DNA of 64,000 nt from Viola odorata. Taxonomy: Eukaryota; Streptophyta; Magnoliopsida; Malpighiales; Violaceae. Positions 34,759-45,503 of the stretch are shown here, in pieces (positions within the stretch are counted from its first letter, which is position 1; every line of letters begins with the position of its first letter). The notes under the pieces were generated by a model. It had not been told where the DNA came from. It was given only the letters and a program-made list of their open reading frames with translations, and searched no databases. A program made the translations under genes and the position numbers. Where the stretch lies: the NCBI GenBank assembly GCA_963691705.1, contig OY829538.1, positions 16,084,443 to 16,148,442 of the forward strand, read 5' to 3'.

Positions 34759-35267
34759 AGAATAGCAGGAAAAATTCAAAATACGAGTAAAAGGTTGAGA
34801 AGAAAGAAGTTGTTTCCTTTTAAAGGTCAAACCTCACGAAGATGACCAAACGGCCTATCAAAACGAGACACGCGTAAAATAGAAGATGACACGTGGAAAG
34901 GCATTAAAAGAAAATTTAAAGCCAAGCACCCGCGATTCTAGAGGAAAATAGTTAAAAAGACGGTTGTGCGGAGCAATAATTAACTGCTTCGCGTCAATTA
35001 CCCAACGATCATAAGGTTAACGCGAGAACAAGAAAGAGAAAATGGGAAATGTTACTTCATTCATAAAAAAGTCGTACGGCATCTACAAAGCGCTTAACGC
35101 GCATGTCAATCCTCGTCAAGCTAGTAAGAAGGCCAATAGAAATCATCTCCGTCCGAGGATGGCAGTTCCTCATCAAGTAAAGGAAACGGTTCCTCAGGTT
35201 TCTTCCCTTTGCCTTGCTCTGACCGTGGGTCTTTCGAAGGCCTTTTCCCCTTCAAAGGAGTCGTGCA

Positions 35268-35570
35268 TTAGTCCTCCCTAACGGCAGAGGCCGTAATCTC
35301 AGGACCAGCATCGCAAGCAGGGACTCCTCCCCTGGATATAAAATGGTTGATATGTGGAAACAGTTCATCACCCCTCCGCATAGTAGGGGTATAGGAATCA
35401 CGGCCAGTGTTGAGTGTTTCAGAGGTTTTCCTTTTTGAGCTCTTACGACCCTTACGTCGAGAAAACTGCCTTTTGAGGCGCGGCGGAGAAGGATCGTCGG
35501 AATCTGGAGAAGTAGGAGGAGTTTGTGGAGAGTCACATTCTGCAATGTCCATGGGGTGTGAGTCAGCCAT
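35268..35570 (-). pseudogene. Antisense gene 2 homologue in element F
   Basis: The start MADSHPMDIAECDSPQTPPT (ATG at 35570) matches MADSYLLGTASGNSPPTPPT of element E (49205). A Pro/Ser/Asp segment and a basic cluster (RRKGRKSSKRK) like a nuclear localisation signal follow in both. The frame stops at 35268, but a Glu/Asp/Ser segment similar to the E C-terminus is readable further on in another frame to about 35130. The common 'tttgtagatgccgta' follows, so a frameshift has shortened the copy. Function unknown. Confidence 0.65.
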
Positions 35571-36101
35571 GGAATTGCAAACAATCTCCGCAGAGGAGTA
35601 AAAAGAAGAAGATGAATAGGAAAAAGAAAGAAAAATCCCATTAAATAGTCGTGGCAAAGAGGCACTCCTACCTTTTCGCACGCCCTCCGAAGGTAATTCA
35701 TACGCTTTGAGAAGGTTGGTCATAATTACAAAATTTTATCCCATGATCACGCCTGTTGGAAATTCGCATTAATCGAGAGGCGCTAGTAAAACTGCCCAAC
35801 CAGTTAGTATTGGGAAGGCGGCGTAAAATTAAGACAGGAAATGGTTAGAAGGAATATTTATCATCATTTGGCGATTAAGGAAAGCAAATGTTGTGGAGGT
35901 TCGACGAACGGCAGACCCATTTTCGGTTGGGCCAAGGTTAGCCTCGACTGATTTGACGATTCACTCACAGCAAAAAGTAGAATGTCACAAGCAAGGTAAC
36001 AGAAAGTCATTTTATTTATAGCCTAAACGGCCTGAACATACATACGCATACATATAAATAAAAAATAAAAGACAAGGAAACTTGAAGGCGGCTGCAAGCG
36101 G

Positions 36102-36485
36102 TCAGGCATTGGACCCGGCGTCGTCATCCCCTGCCACCGAAGGAATCTCCCTCAGAGCATCCGCAATGGAAGTCAGTTCGGAGGAAGAAACCCTCATGCC
36201 CTTCAAGCAGCACCCCAACAGGTCCTTCCTATACTGTAGCATAGTGATAACCACATAGATGTGGGAGACAGCGGCAGCTAACTTCGACACATTCTCTAGA
36301 GGACTAAAATCCTCCATGGAAGCAGCACCTTTCCTGGACAGTAGAGGGGTCTTCATCCCCTGAAGTTCCAGCATGTCCTTAGATGTCTTAGTCATCGTGG
36401 TCTCCAGAAAGCCAATGTCGGCTTGGGTGAGATTCTTCAGAGTATGAGCCTTGGAGATTAGGAAATTTCTGGTCAATTCATCCAT
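36102..36485 (-). CDS. Antisense gene 1 homologue in element F
   Basis: A 127-residue intact ORF (MDELTRNFLISKAHTLKNLT...) aligns without gaps, except near the end, to the 125-residue gene of element E (48354-48731), about 58% identical by eye. The strongest blocks are LELQGM.TPL.SR.GA, EDFSPLE.VSKL and RKD.LGCCLKGMR. It is predicted mostly helical, without signal peptide or membrane segment. A TATA box lies 61 bases upstream. Such conservation in an element that has lost gag-pol suggests the protein was useful to the element. I do not recognise the family. Confidence 0.75.
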   Translation of the reverse strand: MDELTRNFLISKAHTLKNLTQADIGFLETTMTKTSKDMLELQGMKTPLLSRKGAASMEDFSPLENVSKLAAAVSHIYVVITMLQYRKDLLGCCLKGMRVSSSELTSIADALREIPSVAGDDDAGSNA

Positions 36486-36545
36486 GGTGAAACTGTCAAG
36501 AGCAATGTAGGAAAGATGTGAAGCATTAGTATAGAGGAAGAATCA

Positions 36546-36552
36546 ATTTATA
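36546..36552 (-). promoter_or_regulatory. TATA box of antisense gene 1 in element F
   Basis: The minus strand reads GCCTATAAATTG. The E copy has GCCTATAAATCG 50 bases before its ATG. The matched core and spacing support a real promoter. Confidence 0.6.
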
Positions 36553-36694
36553 GGCTTAAAGGAACGATGGTTTGAAAAGACGCGTCTCTTGGTAATCGAA
36601 CCACCCCGTTACCTTGAAGACCATTGAGTAGACAAGGTTGAAAATGAAGCGATAGCCCTTGGTAAAGACTCGAGCTCATTTTTGGTTGGGCTTA

Positions 36695-37200
36695 TGATAA
36701 TCATAGAAGCAATTCTAGGGGCATTTTCGTCCTTACACCCAGCGTTAAGACCGGAACACTGTAGCTCCCACCGGGCGTCCGCCACTATGGCTACCGCCTC
36801 TCACCTCACGCGGAACCTTGGGATGGTCTACATCAGCGGGGGACGGCGGGAGGGAGGGGGGTCTCACACGTTATCTAGCCACACAAATGACGTTATCCCA
36901 TCCCAAACAAGACAAGGCATCATTTGAGGGACTTTGGCACTATCCTCCCTAGACAACGCCCACCCCCTAGAGATAACACCCCCATCTTGCCTATAAATAC
37001 CCCACCATTCAAGACAAGAGGTAAGCCTACGATTTCTAGTCAAACCCCTGCCAATTTGGGTAGCCATACTGACTTAAACATCGGAGTGTCTACGTCGGAG
37101 ACCCCCTCCGGCGCTTTGCAGGTACACCGGACAGCCAACACAGTGATTCCGAGCGGCCATTTTCCTCACCTACTCTTCTCTAGAAGTCTGAATCTTATCA
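36695..37200 (+). repeat. Element F 3' LTR
   Basis: 506 bases, tgataatcat to tcttatca. TATAAATA at 36992-36999. Upstream, 'gatagcccttgg...gttgggctta' (36649-36694) matches the tract before the E 3' LTR. This LTR is closer to the E LTR than to its own 5' partner. Confidence 0.85.
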
Positions 37201-37640
37201 TTGATGATTAACCGACCCGAAACGCAACCTAAGAACACCTTTTGCTAAGATCTCCTCTCATTTGGATTAATATCTCTTTCACAGCTTTTCCTGTTATCTT
37301 GCCCTCGAACTTTTTTTAGTTATCTTGCCCTTGATTGTTCTTTCCTTTCATGCCCTTTCATGCCCTTTCATGCTTATTACTTTCATGCTATGAATTGTAT
37401 TCAACTGGTCGTGTTGTTAGCTATCATTATGAGATTGATCTTTTAGAACAATCGACCAAACCCCCCCCCCCCTCCCCTCATTTAAGTTACTGTTCCATTT
37501 GGCTGCATTTATCCATTGTCATACATCTTCTAGTGAAACTTTTGTCCTTTAATCTCTGTGGTTCGACCCTGTCTTGCCCTTTACGCATTTTAAACTGTCC
37601 AAATAGGCATTAGGAAAATAGTACATTTGAGTGACGATCA

Positions 37641-38033
37641 GTCCACTTCATTGGCAGAGTCTTCTACTATCTCTTCCTCCTCTTCTTCCACTTTGTCACC
37701 CCCATTCTCTATTTCTTGTTGAATTGCGGGTGTGGGGATGATGATGCGGCATCTAGTAGAGGGGCCGCCACTATTTCTTGCGGCCGGAGGCTCTTTTGGT
37801 GGTGTTGAAAATACCATAGCAAGAGGTGACGCGCATATCTTAACAATCTTGGAAGTAGGGGTGGACTGATCAGCCATGGAAGATGGTGTTTTGGTTTTCG
37901 TGGAGCTAAGATAGGGATTTTTCTTAGGGTTTCTTTTCTTTTGAGAGGGTTTTGGAGAGGGAGAAATTTTCTTTGCAGGAGGTGATTTTGTGATGAGAGC
38001 CTTCTTGGGATTTTTGGCTTTTAATTTGGCCAT
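37641..38033 (-). pseudogene. N-terminal part of envelope-like ORF, element C
   Basis: The start MAKLKAKNPKKALITKSPPA at 38033 leads into a Lys/Pro/Ser-rich basic head, then an acidic run near the break (VEEEEEEIVEDSANEVD). Position, after the pol of C, and composition match the element A protein. The frame is cut at 37641 by the end of element I's LTR; the remaining C-terminal part of the gene cannot be found on the other side. Confidence 0.65.
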
Positions 38034-38460
38034 GATGGCAAATTTTTAAGGAGTTGGAGAATTTTGTGGAAGATGTAGAGTTGGAGTTGGAGTTAAGATG
38101 ATAACTATCAAGCTAGATATGGCGGTTTAGTAGGATTTAATTTCCTTTTTGAAATTCAATTTCAAAAAGTGGCTTTTATCCGTTATCCGTAACACGACTT
38201 GACAGTTGTCCGCCTTAAAGGTGGCTTCAGTCACGTCTGTTTGGATAAATCTTAGCTGAGCTCGAGATGAGCTCTTGGCCAAGATTTATCGAGTCAGGTA
38301 ATTAAACTGCACACGAGATGAAATCTGATGAGAACAACATTTATTTACAAAAATCAAAAATAGAGAAAATCAATAATCAAAGAAAAGAGAAAGGACATGG
38401 GTTGCCTCCCATATAGCGCCCTTAGTTATTGTCCTAGGCTTGACTCTTGATCAATCTTGA
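38034..38460. other. Spacer between pol and envelope-like ORF, element C
   Basis: Noncoding. On the plus strand 'ttgcctcccatatagcgccc' at 38402 parallels 'ttgtctcccttgtagcgcct' at 15273 in element A, marking the same place in the two elements. Confidence 0.55.
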
Positions 38461-39875
38461 TCACCATACGGTGGGTGGTTTCTCTACCACCTGACTTTCC
38501 ACTTCAACTGGAGCTCCTTTGAGGAACGGTTTCAATCGTTGTCCATTCACCTTGAACACGATCCCTGTCTTTTCATTCCTAATATCAACTGCACCATGTG
38601 GGTAAACGTTAGTAACAGTATAAGGTCCTTCCCACTTAGTTTTAAGTTTTCTAGGAAATAATTTAAATTTTGAATTGTAAAGAAGAACTCTCTCCCCTGT
38701 GTGGGAAAATTTTCCTTTAATTCTTTTGTCATGATATTCTTTCATCCTGATTTTGAGTATAAGTTGATTGTCGTATGCTTGGTTCCTCAACTCATCCAGC
38801 TCATGGATCTGGAGCTTCCTTGCTTCTCCGGCTTAGTCATACCTCAAGTTGAATTTTTGGATTGCCCAATAAGCTTTGTGTTGCATGCCTACATGGCAAT
38901 GGCATGCCTTTCCATACACCAACTTGTATGGTGTCATCCCAATCGGGGTTTTATAGGCCGTTCGGTAGGCCCAAAGTGCATCGTCCAATCTTTGGCTCCA
39001 ATCGCGCCTATCTAGGCCTACTGTCTTAGCCAAGATTGACTTCACTTTCCTGTTGGACACTTCTGCTTATCCGTTTGATTGTGGATGATAGACAGTGGAG
39101 ACTCTGTGCGTTATCCTATACTTCCTAAAGAGTGAATCAATAATTCTGTTGCAAAAATGTGTGCCTCGGTCACTAATGATTCCCCTAGGCACACCGAATC
39201 TGTTCAAAATGTTACATTTCAAAAATGAAACCACAGTTTTAGCATCATTATTTTTGATGGCCTTAGCTTCTATCCACTTAGACACATAATCTACCGCCAA
39301 CAGAATATATTTATTCCCCAAAGAACTAGGGAAAGGTCCCATAAGTCAAGTATTTCACTATTAATAATAAAGTTCATGGGCATTTGATTTCTTGGACCAA
39401 TACCTCCCACCTTCTGGCATTCAAGACATGTTTTGCAAAAGGCAAAACTGTCATAAAAAAGGGTGGGCCAATAAAATCCTAACTCGAGGACTTTTAGAGT
39501 TGTTCTCCTAACTCCAAAATTGCCACCACATGCCTGAGAGTGGCAAAACCTTAAAACATATGGTATTTCACTTTTGGGTAAGCATCTCCTTAGCAACTGG
39601 TCTGATCCAATCTTCCACAGATATGGATCATCCCATATGAAGTACCTACTATCATTCTTGATTTTTACCTTTTCCTGTGTGGTGAGCTCTCCATGATGTT
39701 TACCTGTCGCTAGGTAATTGACCAAGTCTGCGTACCATGGTCTGACTGTCTTGACCAAGTAAAGGTGCTCATCTGGAAATTCTGCCTTGATCGGTGCCAA
39801 GTCATTGCTGATTAGACACCTACTTAGATGGTCAGCTATGAGGTTCTCCTTGCCCTTTTTATCTTCAATTTCCAA
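38461..39875 (-). pseudogene. Integrase of element C
   Basis: The frame starts MEIEDKKGKENLIADHLSRC, then the HHCC zinc domain (HSQACGGNFG...CKTCLECQ). A short deletion near 39342 fuses LDLW to MGPFP, removing the catalytic Asp of [10 protein letters not shown] and shifting frame. The second Asp (IISDRGTHF) and Glu (AEVSN) blocks survive at 39067-39342, with a stop right before AEVSN and another at 38834. The C-terminal domain (KWEGPYTVTNVYPHGAVD) ends at 38461. About 75-80% similar to the intact element A integrase. Confidence 0.9.
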
Positions 39876-39878
39876 ATT

Positions 39879-41328
39879 TTATTCCTGCCAGAGAATAATC
39901 CAATGAATTAGTCTTGTTTTAGCCTCAGGCTTGGCCAAGAGATACCTCAAGGCAGCATGGTCAGAAAATACAATAACTTTTGTCCCTAATAAATAAGATC
40001 TAAATTTTTCAATGGCAAAAATTATTACGAAGAGCTCCTTTTTAGTCGTGGTGTAGTTCTTCTGTGCTTTATCGAGCATCTTGGAGGCGTATTAGATCAC
40101 ATGTGGATCTCTACCCTTCATCTGGCCTAGAACTGCTCCCACTACTGAATTACTTGCATCGCACATCAGTTCAAAAGGAAGGCTCTAGTCTGGTGCTTGA
40201 ATTATTGGGGCTGATGTTAGCTTTCCCTTAAGTTGATCGAAGGCTTTTGAAAAACTTGGTCAAAATTGAAGTCCATGTCTTTTTGTAACAACTTGCACAT
40301 TGGTTCCACAATCTTTGAAAAGTCTTTAATGAACCTGCGATAAAACCCTGCGTGGCCAAGAAAACTTCTAACCTCACACAAGCATGAGGGGTTAGGCAAG
40401 TTCTTGATAACATCAATTTTGGCTTGGTCTACCTCTATGCTTTTTTTAGAAACTACATAGCCTAGGACAATGCCTTGGTCAACTATAAAGTGGCATTTTT
40501 CAAAATTCAGGACCAAGCATGTATCAACGCATCTTTTCAGAATGTTTTTCAAATTATTTAAGCATTGATCAAAATTATCTCCATATACAGTGAAGTCGTC
40601 CATGAATACCTCAATGCTTTTCTCTACGTACTTTAAAAATATGCTTACCATACACCTTTGGAAGGTGGTCGGTGCATTGCACAACCCGAAGGGTATTCTT
40701 CTGTACGCAAAGGTTTCGAATGGATATGTGAATGTGGTTTTCTCCTGGTCCTCCGGTGCGATTGGGATTTGATGGAATCCTGAGTAGCCATCCAAGAAGC
40801 AATAATGCGACTTACCAGTCAGTCTCTCTACCATTTGATCAATAAATGGCAGTGGAAAGTGGTCCTTTCTAGTCACTTGGTTAAACCTCTTGTAGTCTAT
40901 ACAGACTCTCTACCCGTTCTGAATCTTGTCGTTCTTTTTGTTCCATCTTCTCCTTCTGTCACGGTGATTCTTATTTTCTTGGGGACCACCTGTACAGGAG
41001 AAACCCACGAGCTATCAAAGATTGGGTAGATTACCCCTGCATCAAGTAACTTAATGATTTCTTTCTTGACAACTTCCATCATGAGAGGGTTTAACCTCCT
41101 CTGGGGTTGTCTAACAGTTTTCTTATCCTCTTCCACATGTATTTTGTGGGTACAGATGGCTGAGGAAATGCCCTTGATGTCTGCTAGTGTCCATTCAAGT
41201 ACATCGATCAATCTATCCTCTTCATCTCTAGTAAACTTGGCCGAGATTATTACTAGTAAGATGTTATCTTGGCCAAGATAAGCATACTTGAGATGTTCTG
41301 GTAAGGCTTTTAGTTCTAGCTCCGGCAC
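39879..41328 (-). pseudogene. Reverse transcriptase and RNase H of element C
   Basis: The RT begins in 41328-40897 (EIIKLLDAGVIYPIFDSSWV, SPVQVVPKK). After a frameshift near 40880-40900 it continues in 40876-40217 with FPLPFIDQMVERLTGKSHYC, FLDGYSGFHQI, FGLCNAPTTFQRCM and the active site VFMDDFTVYG (FMDD form). RNase H ([29 protein letters not shown]) is at 40079-39879, after stops around 40090-40216. All domains are recognisable, but there are at least four frame breaks. Confidence 0.9.
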
Positions 41329-41809
41329 CTGCTTAAGAAAAGGTAAAAGCTTGGAGTTAGATACTTATAATAATTGACAAATTGATGCACCTAATTGAGG
41401 CTCATTCTGGTCAAGATCCTTCACAATCTCCTTAAGCTCCATTTGTTTCCCAACCGCTCCTCCAGATTCTTGGTCGAGATACTCCTGGTCAAAATATACT
41501 TGAGAAAGTCACTGGTACTGACATCGGCTACTTATTTTGTTATGGGATCTAAAACATCGATAAAATTCAAACTATGTGTTTCATTAGGATATTTTAGTCC
41601 TTCCTCATGCTGAATTTGATTGTGCTGCCACAAAATTCTTAAATAATGCTTCCTTCGAAGACATCTATTTTAGCTTTAGTTGTCCTTAGGAATGGTCTTC
41701 CTAGGAGTAGATCTATAGCACTAGAAGACAAGTCAGTATTCATTTCAACAATATAAAAATCTACTGGATAAATAAAATTGTTGACTTGTACTAGCACGTC
41801 TTCCACAAC
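41329..41809 (-). pseudogene. Protease-RT linker of element C
   Basis: Degenerate coding sequence of the polyprotein between protease and RT; no continuous frame longer than about 70 codons. Its position implies the linker region that contains LPE..KYA..G.....VIIS in intact relatives. Confidence 0.5.
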
Positions 41810-42346
41810 TCACTTAGGGTGGATTATGGTCCTGTCGGCCAATTGAATTACCAATTGAGTTTCTTTCATGGTCCCCATCTGTAATGCCTCATACTCGCTC
41901 AAGGACATCATGTTGATTTCGGCTCCTAGGTCACACAGAGCCTTTTCTACCACTTTGTTCCCTATTCTGCATGGAATGGTGAAGGTACCTTGGTCTTTGC
42001 ATTTTTCTGGTAGGGTGGCCTGTATCATCGCAGAGACATTCTGGGTAAGATTCACCATTTCTACACCTGAAAGTTTTCTTTTGTTAGTGCAAAGCTCCTT
42101 CAAGAATTTAGCATAAGATGGTATTTTAGAGATTAAATCAAGCATAGGGATATTCACTGCAATTTTTCCAAAAAGATTCATAAATTTCTTAGACTCAACT
42201 AATTTCTTTTGCTTTGAAGATCTAGGGGGGGGGAAGGGAGGTGGAATCTCCACTGTTTTCTCTTCCCGCTCAACTTTCTCATCTGTCTTGGTCATAGTCT
42301 TGGCCAAGACTGGTTTATCCTTGGGCAAGCTGTCTGCATTAGGCAC
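41810..42346 (-). pseudogene. Protease of element C
   Basis: An open frame of 178 codons: PPPFPPPRSSKQKKLVESKK, YAKFLKELCTNKRKLSG, PEKCKDQGTFTIPCRIGN, then CDLGAEINMMSLSEYEAL, where DLGA is the Athila-type active site. It belongs to the gag-pol of element C and is collinear with 26890-27600 in element I. Confidence 0.85.
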
Positions 42347-43989
42347 AATTATTTCAGGCTAAATTTTTTCCTCTTCCTCCTCTTCTTCCTCATCATCGAA
42401 TTGCTGAATCTCCTTGTCAGTTCTTACGCCTTCTCTCTCTGGCAGTGTGCTCCCACTCCTTAGACTCATGGAACTTACATTATACTTGGGGTTGTCTATG
42501 GTAGTGGAAGGCAATCTGCCTTGGTTATCAGGTTGTTATTTTTGTGCCAGTTGGCCAACCTGCTTCTGCAACTCTGTAAGGGTCTGCTAGGTGGCCTATA
42601 TAAACTTTTGCAGGGTCTCTTCTATGGGTAGACAAGTGATTTTTAGAGGCTGGGGTGCAGGTGGTAGCTGGGGTACAGGAGCCTGATTTTCTGGAGGTCT
42701 AGGCACAAAATGCTGGAAGTTTATGGGGGCTTGTTGAGGTTGTTTAGGCTATTGGTATTGTTGTTGGGATGGATGGGTTGGTTAAGGCGCATCTTGTCTC
42801 CATCTTAGGTTAGGATGTTGCCTCTAGGGGTACTCATGTGGGTATTACCCACAGGCAGCGTTGACTGATACTAGATCACCAGGCATTTGTACCATGTAGC
42901 AGGTATGTGTTGGGTGATCTGTTTGTTAGCAAAGGCCACACGTTGGAGGGGTTTGTTCAAAGGTCATCATTGCAACCTGTTCTGGTGCTAGAGGTGGAGC
43001 TGTCACTACTGATCCCGTAGAAAGATTCATAAGCATATTAGAAATCTCATTTAGCTTATTTTCTACATTAACTGCATTCAAAGTAGAAGGGATAGAATTT
43101 CTCTCTGCAGACGAATAGTTTTGGTCATTGTCTGCCATAGTCTGGAGAAGAAGTTTAGCTATGGTTGGAGTGAGATCTTGTAGGGCTCCTCTAGCTACTG
43201 AATCTACCCTTTCTTTGTCATTTTGACTCATTCCATCGTAAAAATATTGCACGAAAAGTTGGTCTGGAACACCATGCGTGGGGTAAATGTCTTGTAAATC
43301 TCTAAATCGCTGATGGTATTCACTAAGGCTCTCGTTGCCTCTTTGCTGGATAGAGACCAAGTTTTTCCTAACTACTCCTGCCTTGGTCGCATTCCAATAT
43401 TTGTTTAGGAAAACAGAGGACATTTCTCCCCATGTTGTGATAGAGTTATGAGGGAGAGAATAAAATCAATTTTTCGCTGAATCTTCAAGTGACCAAGGGA
43501 ACGCTTTCAGCTTGGCTCTCTCAATTGTAACTCCTAATGGTTTTAAGGTGTCACAATGGAGGTGTAGGTTGTGCAAGTGGTTATATGGGTTTTCATTGGA
43601 ATGGCCATGGAACTTGGTGAGGTTGGATATGATATTGGTCTTGATTGACCAATCATTTGTGATAGGGGGTAGTCGGATACATGAGTATGTCTCTCTTTCT
43701 GCCCCCTATTCAATTCTCTCATGGTTCTTTTTGGCTCTTCTGCCATGGCTGGGTTATTGTTTTCTTCCTGGTTTGGTGGTGGGTTTGGATTTTAGTCAGG
43801 GATGTGGTTTCCTTCTTGGTCAGAATCTTGGCCAAGATTTATACCTGGACCAGAATCAGATTGTGAACCAGAAAATTCTGATTCACTGTCTCAATCAAAC
43901 TTTCTCTTGGCTCTCTTTCTGATTTGTGTTTCAGTCCTTGTGAGTTCAGGATTGAATGGAAGCAAATCTTCTTTCGAGGACCTGGTCAT
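42347..43989 (-). pseudogene. Gag of element C
   Basis: The start is MTRSSKEDLLPFNPELTRTE (ATG at 43989), 47 bases from the primer site. After stops near 43890 and 43790 come MAEEPKRTMRELNRGQ and the capsid core in 43423-42926 (FLNKYWNATKAGVVRKNLVS, QRGNESLSEYHQRFRDLQDI, QLFVQYFYDGMSQNDKERVD). The Gln/Pro-rich tail (42400-42925) is full of stops. Confidence 0.85.
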
Positions 43990-44035
43990 CAACTGCAAAA
44001 CAAAAACTAAAACAATACTACAAAACACAGTTAGA

Positions 44036-44053
44036 TCCCCGACAACGGCGCCA
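44036..44053 (-). promoter_or_regulatory. Primer binding site of element C
   Basis: The minus strand reads TGGCGCCGTTGTCGGGGA, five bases from the LTR end. It is complementary to the 3' end of a tRNA of the Asp type, the primer known for Athila-type elements. Confidence 0.85.
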
Positions 44054-44058
44054 AAATT

Positions 44059-45492
44059 TGATTGCCTGTCGAGAGCATCAAATATAGTTGTAATTACTAA
44101 TGTAAAAATGGGGTAAGAATACAACTTAACACTGTCCACAATGGACTTGTAGATAGCAGTAAGAGGATCGTCCTTAGAGATCTGGTAGTGAATTGTAATT
44201 CTGGTTTGACTTCCTCGTCACTGAAGTTGATTGGGTGTTCCTGCAATTAAAATAAACAAATAGCGAATTAAACAGTAAAAGCAATCTTGGTCAAGATAGT
44301 TAGCCAAGATAAGAATACTGAATTAAAAGGATGAAAATAATGGAGAAGAATCCCTGGTAAGGGCGATATTAGAGCACTCATTCACTTGCTTCGATCATAG
44401 ACTCAAGGTTTTTCGAATTCCAGAATCATAACATTGCTATAGATCGGGAGGAATTCCTTTCCGATCCTACTTCCCTCCTCTTGGAATCACCTGGCGGGTA
44501 TTTCCTCTCTTGATGATCCTAGTCAGTGGACACCTTGCTAGCTAAAGGGTTTATCCAATTGATTGTTGTTGTCTTAGGTCGCTGCGCTATCCCAATGAAA
44601 TAGGGAAGACAATGTCTAGGCCAAGCTACTCCCCAATCGGAACTCTAGATTGTCAGTCTGGTTAGACCTATACCTCTCAACTCCTACTAACCTTCACGAG
44701 ATCAACTATCTACTCTGCCGATTTAGTTTCGACTCGTCCCCTCCTCGGCTGACTGCAAATCTCTCACTAAGACGTAAGGGTGATTGAACCTTGGCTTTAA
44801 TGGAGACCAGTTTATTCTAACAAGGGTTGAGATGATTACAATTTAGGAAGCTATGAAGGTTGTTATGATCTCACGAAGCAAGGAATGGCTCGGCGGCCCT
44901 TACCAAAAATAGGTGTTTAGCTACTAAGCGATATAACGAAAGAAGAAATGAATGTTTGAGAGATGGAAATTTAAGATTTAAAATCTGTATTTTCTAATTG
45001 AAAATTACAAAACATGAGTTTGCAAAAGAGAAACCAGAGATGGAAGAAGTACCATGATAGTCAGCCTTTCCTAGCTTTTAAAACAAAAGCTAAGATCCCC
45101 GCTTACCACAGTTTCATTCCAAATCCAAATTTCAAACTAGGATATTACAAACTATTTATTCAAAATCCGAATTAAGATAAAGGAAAAATCAGGATTGGAT
45201 CAGAATCCTCCAATCTTCTCGCTCGTTGACTCCATCTTCCAGCTCGAGTCTAGCTGTCTCTTCCCAATCGCGCACGCTCCGTGGCTCCTCCATCAGCCCG
45301 CCTCTATCAGACCAATCCTGGCCAAGCCTACGGCCAAGATTGGTCGTTTGTCTAGGAAACGCTCAAAGCTGATGTCTTCTCCTCTTTTGCCAACTCCTCG
45401 CAAATCTGCATAAGTAGGAAGATTTTAGGTAGTTCTGCCATCTAATTTGCCATAATTAAATGACAGAAACATGCGAATTAAACCATCAATCA
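44059..45492 (-). repeat. Element C 5' LTR
   Basis: 1434 bases, tgattgcctgtcg to ccatcaatca. It is matched in two pieces by 8611-8852 and 17080-18275. The perfect ctaac duplication next to it fixes the outer boundary. Confidence 0.92.
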
Positions 45493-45503
45493 CTAACAGA
45501 TGT

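Larger units (their letters stand above)
34215..37200 (+). mobile_element. Nonautonomous Tat/Retand-like element F with antisense genes only
   Basis: The 5' LTR is 34215-34678 and the 3' LTR 36695-37200. Flanks are tcgat (34210-34214) and ttgat (37201-37205), a 4/5 target duplication. LTRs start TGATAA and end AATCTTATCA, with TATAAATACCCC cores at 34419 and 36992. No gag or pol lies between them. The interior is a primer site extended into a tRNA copy (34682-34758), then homologues of antisense genes 2 and 1 of element E on the minus strand. The two LTRs are only distantly similar to each other. Confidence 0.82.
26698..37640 (+). mobile_element. Athila-like gypsy element I, 5'-truncated
   Basis: This element has the opposite orientation to C, in whose envelope-like region it sits. 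Gag-protease, RNase H, integrase, envelope-like ORF and several polypurine-like tracts lead to a 3' LTR at 33006-34214 plus 37206-37640 (TGATCGCATG...GTGACGATCA). Element F is inserted in that LTR. The 5' LTR and first part of gag are missing; the left edge abuts the end of H. C sequence resumes at 37641. Confidence 0.8.
33006..37640 (+). repeat. Element I 3' LTR, split by element F
   Basis: The parts are 33006-34214 and 37206-37640, together about 1.64 kb, with termini TGATCG/CGATCA. The immediate upstream tract is cagtgtggggatgt (32991-33004). A TATTTAA promoter-like box lies at 33456-33462. The C12 run at 37461-37472 is within it. Confidence 0.8.
8611..45492 (-). mobile_element. Athila-like Ty3/gypsy element C with nested insertions
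   Basis: The 5' LTR is 44059-45492 (1434 bp). The 3' LTR is 8611-8852 plus 17080-18275 (1438 bp after removing the insertion). A perfect 5-base target duplication, ctaac, flanks the whole (8606-8610, 45493-45497). The primer site is at 44036-44053 and the polypurine tract at about 18276-18290. Gag-pol lies at 38461-43989 and the start of an envelope-like ORF at 37641-38033; the rest of the interior is filled by later insertions. LTRs differ by about 3% in the stretch compared by eye, plus an indel near 45310-45340. Confidence 0.85.
6158..45498 (-). mobile_element. Ty1/copia element, internally deleted and split by gypsy element C
   Basis: The element reads on the minus strand. Its 3' LTR is 6158-6417 and its 5' LTR is 8332-8610, completed by the last bases at 45493-45498. 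Gypsy element C (8611-45492) landed a few bases from the end of the 5' LTR, with ctaac duplicated at 8606-8610 and 45493-45497. Outside the copia ends lie gaggt (6153-6157) and gatgt (45499-45503), a 4/5 match taken as its target duplication. Only gag, part of protease, part of integrase and the extreme end of RNase H remain, so it is nonautonomous and dead. Confidence 0.85.
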
